Shown here one piece after another: positions 7,090 through 14,564 of a stretch of DNA of 25,854 bases; positions within the stretch are counted from its first letter, which is position 1, and each line of letters opens with the position of its first letter. Below the pieces are notes generated by a model. That model was not told where the DNA came from. It saw only the letters and a list, made by a program, of their open reading frames with translations, and made no database searches. This DNA is from a virus, in the IMG/VR virus record IMGVR_UViG_3300015263_000383, positions 1 to 25,854 of that record. One strand, given 5' to 3'. A program made the translations under genes and the position numbers.

Positions 7090-7232
7090 ATTTCCGCAGG
7101 ACCATAGAAGTCATCCTCGACATGAAGATGACGAGGCCAAGACTAATCAGGCTGCTGCGTTATCTGGACAAGGCCGATACGCGGTCCAGGATTGCCAAAG
7201 AGAAACAAAAACTGACGACCAAGAGGCGTTGA
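7086..7232 (+). CDS. Small basic hypothetical protein, 48 aa
   Basis: GTG at 7086 overlaps the previous TGA (GTGA), and the frame runs 48 codons to TGA at 7230-7232, directly abutting the next GTG. About a third of residues are Lys or Arg, with a hydrophobic helical core (RLIRLLRYLDKA) and a strongly basic tail. No cysteines are present. It could be a nucleic-acid-binding or regulatory peptide, or a substrate of the radical SAM enzyme that follows. The sequence alone cannot decide. Confidence 0.6.
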   Translation: MNFRRTIEVILDMKMTRPRLIRLLRYLDKADTRSRIAKEKQKLTTKRR

Positions 7233-8180
7233 GTGATTACAGACAGGATTGATGCAATAACCGGAATCACACCGGAATACATGAAGTCCGTACTGCCCGC
7301 ACCCAAGTCGGTAAAGATCGAACTCACGGGGAAGTGCAACTATCGTTGCGGCTTCTGTGCGCTACGCACGCGAGAGAAGCAGCCGAAGGAGGATATGGAC
7401 TTCGGGCTGTTCCAGCGTATCACCAAGGAAATGCGCGAAGCGGGGGTGGAGGAAATCGGGGTGTTCTACCTCGGTGAATCGTTCATGGCCCCCGACCTTC
7501 TGGTGAAGGCCATCTCGTACCTGAAAGACGAACTCAAGTTCCCGTATGTGTTCCTTACAACGAACGGGAGCATCGCCTACCCGCATATAGTAAGAAAGTG
7601 CTTTGATGCAGGGCTTGATTCCCTCAAGTTCTCCATCAACGCATCGAACGACAGTCAGTTCAGGGAAGTCATGGGCGTGAAGCCCGAGCTGTACCATCAG
7701 GCCGTCGCCAATCTACGCGCCGCCCGGTTCATTCGTGACGAAGGCGGGTTTAGTTGCGGAATCTATGCCTCATCCATCAAGTACGATGGTAGCCAGCAGG
7801 CCGAGATGGAGGAGCTGCTGAAAGAATACGTCCTGCCGTATGTGGACCAGCACTACTGGTTGCCCCTGTATTCGATGGGTTCCGTCGCTACGCAGCGCGA
7901 AGCAGAGCTTGGTTACAGGCCAACCGCAGGGAATCAAGGCCGTCTTGAGATGATGCGAAAGCCGCTCCCCTGCTGGTCTGCCTTCACTGAGGGCCATGTT
8001 CGCGCAGACGGTGGCTTGAGCCTCTGTTGCTTTGACGCAGACGGAAGGTTCGTGGTGGGCGACCTCACGAAAGAGTCGTTCATGGACGCATGGAACTCCG
8101 TTGCGTTCCAGATGATAAGGAAAGCGCATCTCGCGGAGGATTTGACCGGGACAGTCTGTCAGGACTGCGTGGCCTACTGA
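7233..8180 (+). CDS. Radical SAM enzyme with SPASM-like C-terminus
   Basis: This 315-aa protein has the radical SAM cluster motif CNYRCGFC (Cys35, Cys39, Cys42) binding a [4Fe-4S] cluster that cleaves SAM. Downstream come a YLGES strand, a TTNGS motif and a typical partial TIM barrel. The C-terminus has further cysteines (247, 265, 266, 309, 312), with SLCCFDADG and a GDL..ESFMDAWNS segment. That pattern is seen in SPASM or twitch domains carrying auxiliary Fe-S clusters. Such enzymes modify peptides, sugars or cofactors; the substrate here is unknown. It starts at GTG 7233, abutting the upstream stop, and ends TGATG with the next gene. Confidence 0.85.
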   Translation: MITDRIDAITGITPEYMKSVLPAPKSVKIELTGKCNYRCGFCALRTREKQPKEDMDFGLFQRITKEMREAGVEEIGVFYLGESFMAPDLLVKAISYLKDELKFPYVFLTTNGSIAYPHIVRKCFDAGLDSLKFSINASNDSQFREVMGVKPELYHQAVANLRAARFIRDEGGFSCGIYASSIKYDGSQQAEMEELLKEYVLPYVDQHYWLPLYSMGSVATQREAELGYRPTAGNQGRLEMMRKPLPCWSAFTEGHVRADGGLSLCCFDADGRFVVGDLTKESFMDAWNSVAFQMIRKAHLAEDLTGTVCQDCVAY

Positions 8181-8860
8181 TGATACGCTGGTTCATCGGC
8201 TACGACCCCGTTGAGGCGGGGACATGGTACACGCTGGCGCACAGCCTCCACCGCAACTCGTCCATGCCCATTTCGGTGACGCCGGTATCATTGGCTAACC
8301 TTGATGGGATCTTGACTAGGGAGCGTCATCCGTTGCAAAGCAACGATTTCGCGTTCTCGCGCTTCCTCGTTCCGTGGATGTGCAACTTCGATGGTTGGGC
8401 GGTGTTCACGGACTGCGACATGATCGTTCGTGACGACCCCGCAAAGCTATGGGCATTGAGGGATGAAAAATTCGCCGTCAAGGTCGTCAAACATAATCAC
8501 ATTCCCGCAGAGGAAACCAAGTACCTCGGGAACCAGCAAACCCGCTACTCGCGCAAGAACTGGTCATCTGTCGTCCTATGGAACTGTGCTCACCCTGCTG
8601 TCTCAATGCTTACGCCTGAGTACGTTAATCATGCGGAAGGGCTTGACCTTCACCAGTTCCGGTTCATCAAGGACGAGGAAATAGGCGAACTCCCGAAGGT
8701 GTGGAACCACCTTGTCGGGTATGACAAGTTCAATCCCAAGGCGAAGCTGATCCATTACACGACGGGCGGGCCGTATTTCAGGGAATACGCCAACTGTGAC
8801 TACCATAGCGATTGGTTCACCGAGAACGCCCTGATGAACCATATTAACCAGAAGAAATGA
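8180..8860 (+). CDS. GT8-like (GT-A) glycosyltransferase
   Basis: This 226-aa protein has a GT-A core. It opens with IRWFIGYDPVEAGTWYTLAH, and then FSRFLVPWMCNFDGWAVFTD leads to the metal-binding DxD at Asp78 and Asp80 (TDCDMIVRDDP). A C-terminal HYTTGGPYF carries the His and Gly residues that contact the diphosphate in GT8-type enzymes. ATG at 8180 shares one base with the upstream stop (TGATG). An upstream in-frame start at 8090 would lie within the radical SAM gene and adds no conserved residues, so it was not used. This is the last cluster gene and overlaps the terminase start by ATGA. Confidence 0.75.
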   Translation: MIRWFIGYDPVEAGTWYTLAHSLHRNSSMPISVTPVSLANLDGILTRERHPLQSNDFAFSRFLVPWMCNFDGWAVFTDCDMIVRDDPAKLWALRDEKFAVKVVKHNHIPAEETKYLGNQQTRYSRKNWSSVVLWNCAHPAVSMLTPEYVNHAEGLDLHQFRFIKDEEIGELPKVWNHLVGYDKFNPKAKLIHYTTGGPYFREYANCDYHSDWFTENALMNHINQKK

Positions 8861-10305
8861 CCGACCTGGAAGAAGCGGCACGACTCGTTGCAGAACTTGA
8901 GACATACAAAAAGACACACCAGCTCAGATATTACGCGCCCTACGACTACCAGAAGGCTTTTCACAATGCGAAAGGTCACAAGACGGATAGACCGGCTCGC
9001 CAGAAAGCACTTATGGCGGCCAATCAGGTCGGCAAAACGACTTGTGGGGCTTACGAGGTGGCTTTCCATCTGACGGGACAGTATCCCTCATGGTGGGAAG
9101 GAACGAAGTTCACCAAGGCTAACGAATGGCTCGTTGCCTCCACCACGAACGAAACCACCCGCGACCGTTGCCAGAAAGACCTGTTCGGGGATCCTGTAGA
9201 CGACAAGTCAATCGGCACCGGTGCTGTCCCCCTGGATTGCATTGGTGAGAGGATAAGGAAGCCCGGAGTCCCGAACGCCTACGACTCCGTGATGGTCAAG
9301 CACGTTTCCGGTGGGTGGTCGAAGGTCGGGTTCAGGGCATACGAGCAGGGGCCAAAGAAGTTCATGGGTTCCCGCCTCACCGGGGGCTACTGGGCCGACG
9401 AGGAGCCACCGGCAGACATTAACTCGCAGCTTATCCGTGGCCTGTTCGCAACGAACGGCATAGGTCTTCTCACGTTCACGCCGGAAGAAGGCATTACAGA
9501 GGTCGTCAGTCAGTTCATGGATGACCTACAGGAAGGTCAGGCGTTGCAACGTGCAACGTGGGACGACGCACCGCACATGACGCCTGAGCGAAGGGCGATG
9601 GCCCTTGCCGGTATTCCTGCCCATGAGCGCGACATGCGCTCCAAGGGCGAGCCGCTGGTTGGGTCAGGGCTCATCTTCCCCGTCCCGCAGGAAGTATATT
9701 CGGTTGACCCGTTCGAGATCCCCGCTCACTGGGCGAGAATCAACGGGCTTGATTTCGGTTGGGACCACCCGTTCGCTTGTGCAAACATAGCGGTTGATCG
9801 GGAATCCGATACCGTCTACGTCTATGACGGCTACCGTGAATCACGCGCCTTGCCACTCATCCATGTTCAGGCAATCAAGAAGAACGGCGACTGGATTCCC
9901 TGCGCGTGGCCGCATGACGGATTGAAGGCCGACCCGAAATCAGGGCAGATCATCGCGGATATGTACCGCGACTACGGCGTTAATATGTGGAACGTCCCGT
10001 TCACCAACCCGCCGCCTCCTGGCATCGAGGAAGGCAAGGGCGGTAATGGCGTTGAGGCCGGAATCTTCCAGATGCTTGAGATGATGGAAACCAACCGCTT
10101 CAAGGTATTCAAGACGGTGAAATACTGGTGGGAGGAAGTAGGCCGGTATCACCGAAAGAATGTAAACGGGAAGTCTCAGATCGTAGCATTGAATGACGAC
10201 TTTATATCCGCAGTCCGGTACGCGGTGATGTTCAGAAGGCACGCACAAACAAAAACAGTTAAACAGCCTGTCTACAAGGCACCGCAGGGGATAAGGAACT
10301 GGTAA
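8857..10305 (+). CDS. terL: Terminase large subunit
   Basis: This 482-aa protein is the ATPase and nuclease motor that packages phage DNA into the prohead. The N-terminal ATPase domain has a Walker A variant, MAANQVGKT (Lys60), and a Walker B, GGYWADEEPP (Asp181, Glu182). The RNase H-like nuclease domain starts with NGLDFGWDHPFA (Asp299) and continues with the conserved PHDG and a final LNDDFISAVRYAVM. EVAFHLTGQYPSWW after Walker A resembles P22-like and other podovirus terminases. No small terminase subunit is visible in the window. The ATG overlaps the upstream stop (ATGA). Confidence 0.93.
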   Translation: MTDLEEAARLVAELETYKKTHQLRYYAPYDYQKAFHNAKGHKTDRPARQKALMAANQVGKTTCGAYEVAFHLTGQYPSWWEGTKFTKANEWLVASTTNETTRDRCQKDLFGDPVDDKSIGTGAVPLDCIGERIRKPGVPNAYDSVMVKHVSGGWSKVGFRAYEQGPKKFMGSRLTGGYWADEEPPADINSQLIRGLFATNGIGLLTFTPEEGITEVVSQFMDDLQEGQALQRATWDDAPHMTPERRAMALAGIPAHERDMRSKGEPLVGSGLIFPVPQEVYSVDPFEIPAHWARINGLDFGWDHPFACANIAVDRESDTVYVYDGYRESRALPLIHVQAIKKNGDWIPCAWPHDGLKADPKSGQIIADMYRDYGVNMWNVPFTNPPPPGIEEGKGGNGVEAGIFQMLEMMETNRFKVFKTVKYWWEEVGRYHRKNVNGKSQIVALNDDFISAVRYAVMFRRHAQTKTVKQPVYKAPQGIRNW

Positions 10306-12438
10306 ATGGCCGAAGTCAGACCCGTAACAATAACTAGCAAGGATTGGAAGAAGTGTCAGGAGCATGTCAAGAAAGAATACGACAAGCGAAAGACAGACCA
10401 ATTCCGAAAGAAACATGAGCGTATTTGGGCAGAGGTTGACCGTCAGGTAATGATGGAACCCGTGAACCCCACGGGACAAACCAAGAATGACTGGCACTCT
10501 GCCATTGAGCTTGGCGAACTTGCCAAGGCTTCCGAGATTATTACTGCCGACGTAATGCGTATTGCCTTCCCGACCACAAGGGCGTGGTTCGAGGCGCACG
10601 CGGAACTCCCGCCCATGCTGAACCCAGAAACGGGGGAGAACGAGGCATCCAGTCAGGATGAACAGATGCTCATTGACGGCGCTGTTCGTGCGCTGATGGT
10701 GCAGCAGCACCTTGACTTCGGGTTCAAGGCCCGTGTCGCGCTTTCCGTCAAGGAGGCGTTTCACCACGGCTCGTTCGTAGCGGAGGCCAACTGGGAATCC
10801 GCGATGAAGGTGCATGACGGTTCCGGCATCCAGGGGCTATCAGCCCCGGTTTGGAAGCCCTATTCCATGTGGAACTCCTTTCCCGATACTTCCCCATCGG
10901 TGATCGGGGCCAACATGATCTACACGGGTTCCATGATTCTCCGTGATTACATGCCGCTCCATGTCCTCAAGATGCAGAAGGGACAGGGGTGGATGACGGA
11001 CAACTTCAAGAAGATCCCGAAGCAGCAGCACCGCAACAAGGACATTGAGACTCAGGATTTAGAGATAATCAAGTATTACGGTGATATTGTCATCCCGCAG
11101 GGCGAGGGCGACGTTTACCTCCCCAACTCAACTGTCCTGCTGGCGAACGGAATCATCGTGTTCTACGCACCCAATGCGTTGCCCTATCCTTCCATCCTGT
11201 TCAACGGGTACGAGAGGATGGACGTTCGTGACCCGTACTACGTTTCGCCCATTATGAAGCTCGCGCCGATGCACAAGCTGGCCTCTGTGATTGCGAACAA
11301 GTACGTTGATTCCGTCGCGCTCAAGAACGAGCCGCCGATGGTGTATGATGGCAACGACCCGTCGTTCGTGCAGAACGGTGGACCGGTCATCGCCCCCGCG
11401 TGGAAGGGCGCGACCAAGGGCAAGGCTGACGTAAAGATCATAGAGACTGGCGACCCGCGTTACGCCCTTGAGGGGCTTACCGCCGTGCTCCAGCAGATCA
11501 AGGAAGGAACAAGCGTTGACTCGGTTCGTGCCGGTGCGTCCCCCTCCGCAGACCAGACCGCTACGCAGGCCCGCATCCAGCAGGCTCGCGGAGAGGTCCG
11601 TGTCGTGGACTTCGTGGACAAGCTGGAATACACGCTAAAGACGTTCCTCTACATGCAGCACGACCTGAACCGCTCGAACATGGATGTATACGGGTTCTAC
11701 AACCCCGAGATGGACGCGCCCGACTTCATGCGCGTATCGGGGCAGCAGTTGCCCGAGACTGTCCAGTTCGAGGTGGTGGGTTCCCGTGGCGTATTGGGCG
11801 AGGAAGAACGCGCCCAGAAAGCGAGCGTCGTTACAGCCTTCCTTGCCGGTCATCCCGGATTCGAGCCGTTGCTTAACAAGATCGCCATTGCAAAGGAGAT
11901 GTACCAGGATGCCGGTGTCAAGTCCCCGGAGCGTCTCCTGAACGTACCCGGACAGAACCCGGAGGTCGAGGCGGCTGTCAACGAAATCAAGGCGCAGGCA
12001 GAGCAGGCCATACAGGAACTACAGGCGCAGATATTCGAGTTGGAAAAGAAGCTCGCCATTACCCAGTCCGTGAACGATGCCAAGGTGGTCGATGCGACCA
12101 TGAAGGCAGGTGTTCAGGGCGACATTACCATGTTGAAGGCGCAAGTGCAGGCCGCGCTGGATTCCATGAAAACCGGCATGAAGGTGGCAGAGCATGAAGC
12201 GAAACAACAGCCCACTCTCTCTTTTGCTGAGATGGGTTCGTTCGTCAAGTCCCTCGAAAGTCTCCTCGAAAAGCAAAAGGAAGATGGCGAGAAGGAAAAA
12301 GACAAGAACGACAAGAAAATAGAAACCATGCTCGATGCCATCAAGGAAATGAACAAGGCGGTGACGAAGCTATCCAAGCCTCGCCGTATCGTGCGTGACG
12401 CACGTGGAAACATTGAGAAAGCCGTGGTGGATGAATGA
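10306..12438 (+). CDS. Portal protein with long coiled-coil C-terminus
   Basis: This 710-aa portal forms the dodecameric ring through which DNA enters and leaves the capsid. The call rests on its position directly after terminase, its length, and its mixed alpha/beta body with a conserved-looking YERMDVRDPYYVSP segment. The last 150 or so residues are charged and heptad-like (EIKAQAEQAIQELQAQIFEL and following) and predict a long coiled coil, comparable to the helical barrel of P22-type portals. It abuts the terminase gene (TAA then ATG), and its stop overlaps the next gene by four bases. Confidence 0.85.
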   Translation: MAEVRPVTITSKDWKKCQEHVKKEYDKRKTDQFRKKHERIWAEVDRQVMMEPVNPTGQTKNDWHSAIELGELAKASEIITADVMRIAFPTTRAWFEAHAELPPMLNPETGENEASSQDEQMLIDGAVRALMVQQHLDFGFKARVALSVKEAFHHGSFVAEANWESAMKVHDGSGIQGLSAPVWKPYSMWNSFPDTSPSVIGANMIYTGSMILRDYMPLHVLKMQKGQGWMTDNFKKIPKQQHRNKDIETQDLEIIKYYGDIVIPQGEGDVYLPNSTVLLANGIIVFYAPNALPYPSILFNGYERMDVRDPYYVSPIMKLAPMHKLASVIANKYVDSVALKNEPPMVYDGNDPSFVQNGGPVIAPAWKGATKGKADVKIIETGDPRYALEGLTAVLQQIKEGTSVDSVRAGASPSADQTATQARIQQARGEVRVVDFVDKLEYTLKTFLYMQHDLNRSNMDVYGFYNPEMDAPDFMRVSGQQLPETVQFEVVGSRGVLGEEERAQKASVVTAFLAGHPGFEPLLNKIAIAKEMYQDAGVKSPERLLNVPGQNPEVEAAVNEIKAQAEQAIQELQAQIFELEKKLAITQSVNDAKVVDATMKAGVQGDITMLKAQVQAALDSMKTGMKVAEHEAKQQPTLSFAEMGSFVKSLESLLEKQKEDGEKEKDKNDKKIETMLDAIKEMNKAVTKLSKPRRIVRDARGNIEKAVVDE

Positions 12439-12635
12439 ATGTAAGAGAGGATTTTCTGCTTCACATGGGTTCGCATCCTTACTTCATGCTGATGAAGAAG
12501 GAGCTAGAAGAAGGAATACCCATCATCCCTGAATACAACCCCGACGCAAACAACGTCGAGGACTGGAAGTACCTGAGCGCACAGAGGGCTGGATACCTTC
12601 TGTGTCTTGTCAAGTTCGGCATCAAGCTCGATTAA
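12435..12635 (+). CDS. Small hypothetical protein between portal and scaffold, 66 aa
   Basis: This 66-residue soluble protein overlaps the portal stop (ATGA). It has acidic and aromatic residues, including MGSHPYFMLMKKELEEGIP and an EDWKYLSAQRAGYLLCLVKF helix. Genes of this size commonly sit between portal and scaffold in short-tailed phages, but no named family is recognised. After its TAA at 12633-12635, a 74-base intergenic space with a hairpin precedes the scaffold gene. Confidence 0.6.
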   Translation: MNVREDFLLHMGSHPYFMLMKKELEEGIPIIPEYNPDANNVEDWKYLSAQRAGYLLCLVKFGIKLD

Positions 12636-12668
12636 AGAATCAAGGCCAGCCGTGAGGCTCGCCAAGAT

Positions 12669-12690
12669 CGGTGGGGGATAATCCCCACCG
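12669..12690 (+). promoter_or_regulatory. Stable hairpin upstream of the scaffold and capsid genes
   Basis: CGGTGGGG at 12669-12676 pairs with CCCCACCG at 12683-12690, eight base pairs plus a G.T wobble, with a loop of about four bases. There is no T-run downstream, so it is not a typical intrinsic terminator. GGAGA at 12701-12705 is the ribosome-binding site of the scaffold gene, five bases before ATG 12710, and lies outside the stem. It could protect or process the abundant capsid mRNA, or weakly pause transcription. Confidence 0.5.
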
Positions 12691-12709
12691 CCCTTAGCTG
12701 GAGATAACA

Positions 12710-13402
12710 ATGGAAGAAGTCACAAATCAGCCGAGTGCAGCACCGGTTGAAGCCGAAGTAAATGAAGCGCCCACCCAGACCCTTGAGGATATTGCCAAGG
12801 AACTCTCGGTAGAGCAGCAAGCGCAGAACTTCGTATCGTCTGTTCAGCCCCAACTCCCGCCACAGTACCAGCCGCAAGGTTACCAGCAGCAGCCGTTCAA
12901 CGCGCCTGATCCGGTGACCGACCCTGATGGCTATCGTGCTTTCGTGGCGAGACAGTCTGAGGCAATGTTGAAGCTCAATTCCACCGTCGATCAGGTTGCA
13001 AGCAAGATCGGTGAATGGGAGCGGGAGAAGCAGGAACAGAGGATCAACCAGGACGTAGACCGGGCAGTAACGAAGGTTAATGAGAAGCTGAAACTGGACC
13101 CCGATATGGTCGAGGTCGCACTTGAGCTGGAGTATCGAAAGAATCCTTCATTCAAGAAAATCTGGGACGCAAGGGACCGAAATCCCGGTGCTCTGGACCG
13201 CGCACTTGAGATCCTGTCGAGCAAAATCTCTACTCGCTACCAAGTGAGGCAAGACCCCCAGTTGGCTGAGAACGTTCGTGCCGCCAAGTCTGCATTACAA
13301 ACAAACGCTAACCCCGGACAGTCGAATAGCTCGGATGACCCCTCAACTTGGGATCAGGCGAAGTTCGACCGTTGGTGGGCTAGCAGAGGACAGGATATTT
13401 AA
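12710..13402 (+). CDS. Capsid scaffolding protein
   Basis: This 230-aa, highly charged protein has a Glu/Pro/Gln-rich disordered N-terminus (including QPQLPPQYQPQGYQQQ). A central coiled-coil-like region follows (TVDQVASKIGEWEREKQEQR), and the Ser/Asn-rich tail ends in FDRWWASRGQDI. This composition and its place directly before the major capsid gene are typical of phage scaffolding proteins that guide prohead assembly and then leave. It has a good ribosome-binding site (GGAGA) and follows the hairpin at 12669-12690. No protease is visible, so it is probably released rather than digested. Confidence 0.8.
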   Translation: MEEVTNQPSAAPVEAEVNEAPTQTLEDIAKELSVEQQAQNFVSSVQPQLPPQYQPQGYQQQPFNAPDPVTDPDGYRAFVARQSEAMLKLNSTVDQVASKIGEWEREKQEQRINQDVDRAVTKVNEKLKLDPDMVEVALELEYRKNPSFKKIWDARDRNPGALDRALEILSSKISTRYQVRQDPQLAENVRAAKSALQTNANPGQSNSSDDPSTWDQAKFDRWWASRGQDI

Positions 13403-13405
13403 AAA

Positions 13406-14494
13406 ATGGCAGGCTTAGACGTAAGTAACCTGACGAGTACCATTCAGGCACCCATCAACAACGTATATATGCGTGGGCTTCTGAGTGCGGCTCGTAAACG
13501 CCTCCCGTACTTCAACGGCACCCTTCCGGGTTCGCTGGAGAAGAAGGGCGGCTCGATGACCGTCAAGTGGCGGCGCATCGAAAACCTGGCGGCCACGACC
13601 ACGGCTCTGGGCGAACTGACGGAGAACGGCCCGGTAGCCTTCGGTGCCGGTCGCGTGTCGGTCAAGCCCACGATCACCGACCTGACTGTTGCGATTGCCA
13701 AGTACGGCAATTTCATCATCACTTCGGAGGAAGTGGACCTCTTCAACATCAACTCCGACACGATGGCATTGATGGACACCCTCGGCGCGAACGCTGGTGA
13801 GAGCCTCAACACTCTCATGAGCACCGTGTTCAAGGCTAGCACCAATGTCGTGTACGTTGGCGCGGTAGCCAACAAGTCGGCGGTTGCAACGGCCATTACG
13901 CTCCCGGCTATCAAGCAGGCGGTAACGCGCCTTGCCAAGCAGTCGGCCATGCGTTTTGACGGCATGCAGACCGGTTCCACGAACTACAACAGCCAGCCTA
14001 TCCGCTCGTCATTCTTCGGCATCTGCCATACCGATGCTGAGGAGGACGTTCGCGGCTTGACGGGCTTCGTGGGCGTGGAGCAGTACGGTGGCTACACCCA
14101 GACCTACCCGTATGAGTTCGGTTCGGTAGGTGGAGTGCGCTGGACCTCGACGGAAATTGCCCCGATTGAGACTGGCACATCGACAACCTCCGCTACCAAC
14201 CTGTTCGCGGGTCTCAGCACCGGCTTTGCCGATGTGTATTGGACCTTCGTATACGGCAAGGAAGCAGTCGGTTCGGTTGGTCTGGGTGGTCAGCACTCGA
14301 CCGGCATCACCGAGATGTACGATCCGAAAACCCCGCAGGCTGTGGAGATTATCCGCAAGGCTGTTGGTTCTTCGGGCGTGGGCGACCCGTTCAACGAGTT
14401 TGGGTCTATCGCGTGGAAGGCGTGGTTCGCTGGCAAGATCCTGAATCCAAACTGGGTTCAGGCTGTCGTGCATTTGGCGACCTACCATCGCTAG
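13406..14494 (+). CDS. Major capsid protein, N4-gp56 family
   Basis: This 362-aa protein forms the capsid shell (HK97 fold expected). The segments RLPYFNGTLPGSLEKKGG, VKWRRIENLA and LGELTENGP near the N-terminus match the N4-gp56 family. So do the NFIITSEEVDLFN and ANAGESLNTLM blocks. The length fits the family. The upstream sequence has only a weak AGGA ten bases before the ATG in an A/T-rich spacer, which is surprising for the most abundant virion protein. Coupling to the scaffold stop three bases earlier may help. A strong terminator follows. Confidence 0.9.
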   Translation: MAGLDVSNLTSTIQAPINNVYMRGLLSAARKRLPYFNGTLPGSLEKKGGSMTVKWRRIENLAATTTALGELTENGPVAFGAGRVSVKPTITDLTVAIAKYGNFIITSEEVDLFNINSDTMALMDTLGANAGESLNTLMSTVFKASTNVVYVGAVANKSAVATAITLPAIKQAVTRLAKQSAMRFDGMQTGSTNYNSQPIRSSFFGICHTDAEEDVRGLTGFVGVEQYGGYTQTYPYEFGSVGGVRWTSTEIAPIETGTSTTSATNLFAGLSTGFADVYWTFVYGKEAVGSVGLGGQHSTGITEMYDPKTPQAVEIIRKAVGSSGVGDPFNEFGSIAWKAWFAGKILNPNWVQAVVHLATYHR

Positions 14495-14527
14495 TAAGTA
14501 GTCAATAACAACAACGTAGTACGGATT

Positions 14528-14556
14528 GGGGGAGGTCGCTCCTCCCCCTTCTTTTT
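14528..14556 (+). terminator. Rho-independent terminator after the major capsid gene
   Basis: GGGGGAGG (14528-14535) pairs perfectly with CCTCCCCC (14541-14548) around a five-base loop and is followed by TTCTTTTT (14549-14556). This is a textbook intrinsic terminator, 34 bases after the capsid stop. The ribosome-binding site of the next gene (GGAG, 14557-14560) starts directly after the T-run. The tail genes must therefore be reached by read-through or by a promoter not recognised here. Confidence 0.92.
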
Positions 14557-14564
14557 GGAGACTC

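Noticed and set aside
8090-8179. Longer start for the last glycosyltransferase
   Set aside because: It lies inside the radical SAM gene and adds 30 residues without conserved features; ATG 8180 forms a TGATG junction.
9940-10815. 291-codon minus-strand open frame across the terminase/portal junction
   Set aside because: Both overlapping + strand genes have clear function or context; the minus frame shows no recognisable motifs.
14526-14564. Longer start (TTG 14526) for the adaptor gene
   Set aside because: It would translate the terminator stem; ATG 14565 has a well-spaced GGAG.
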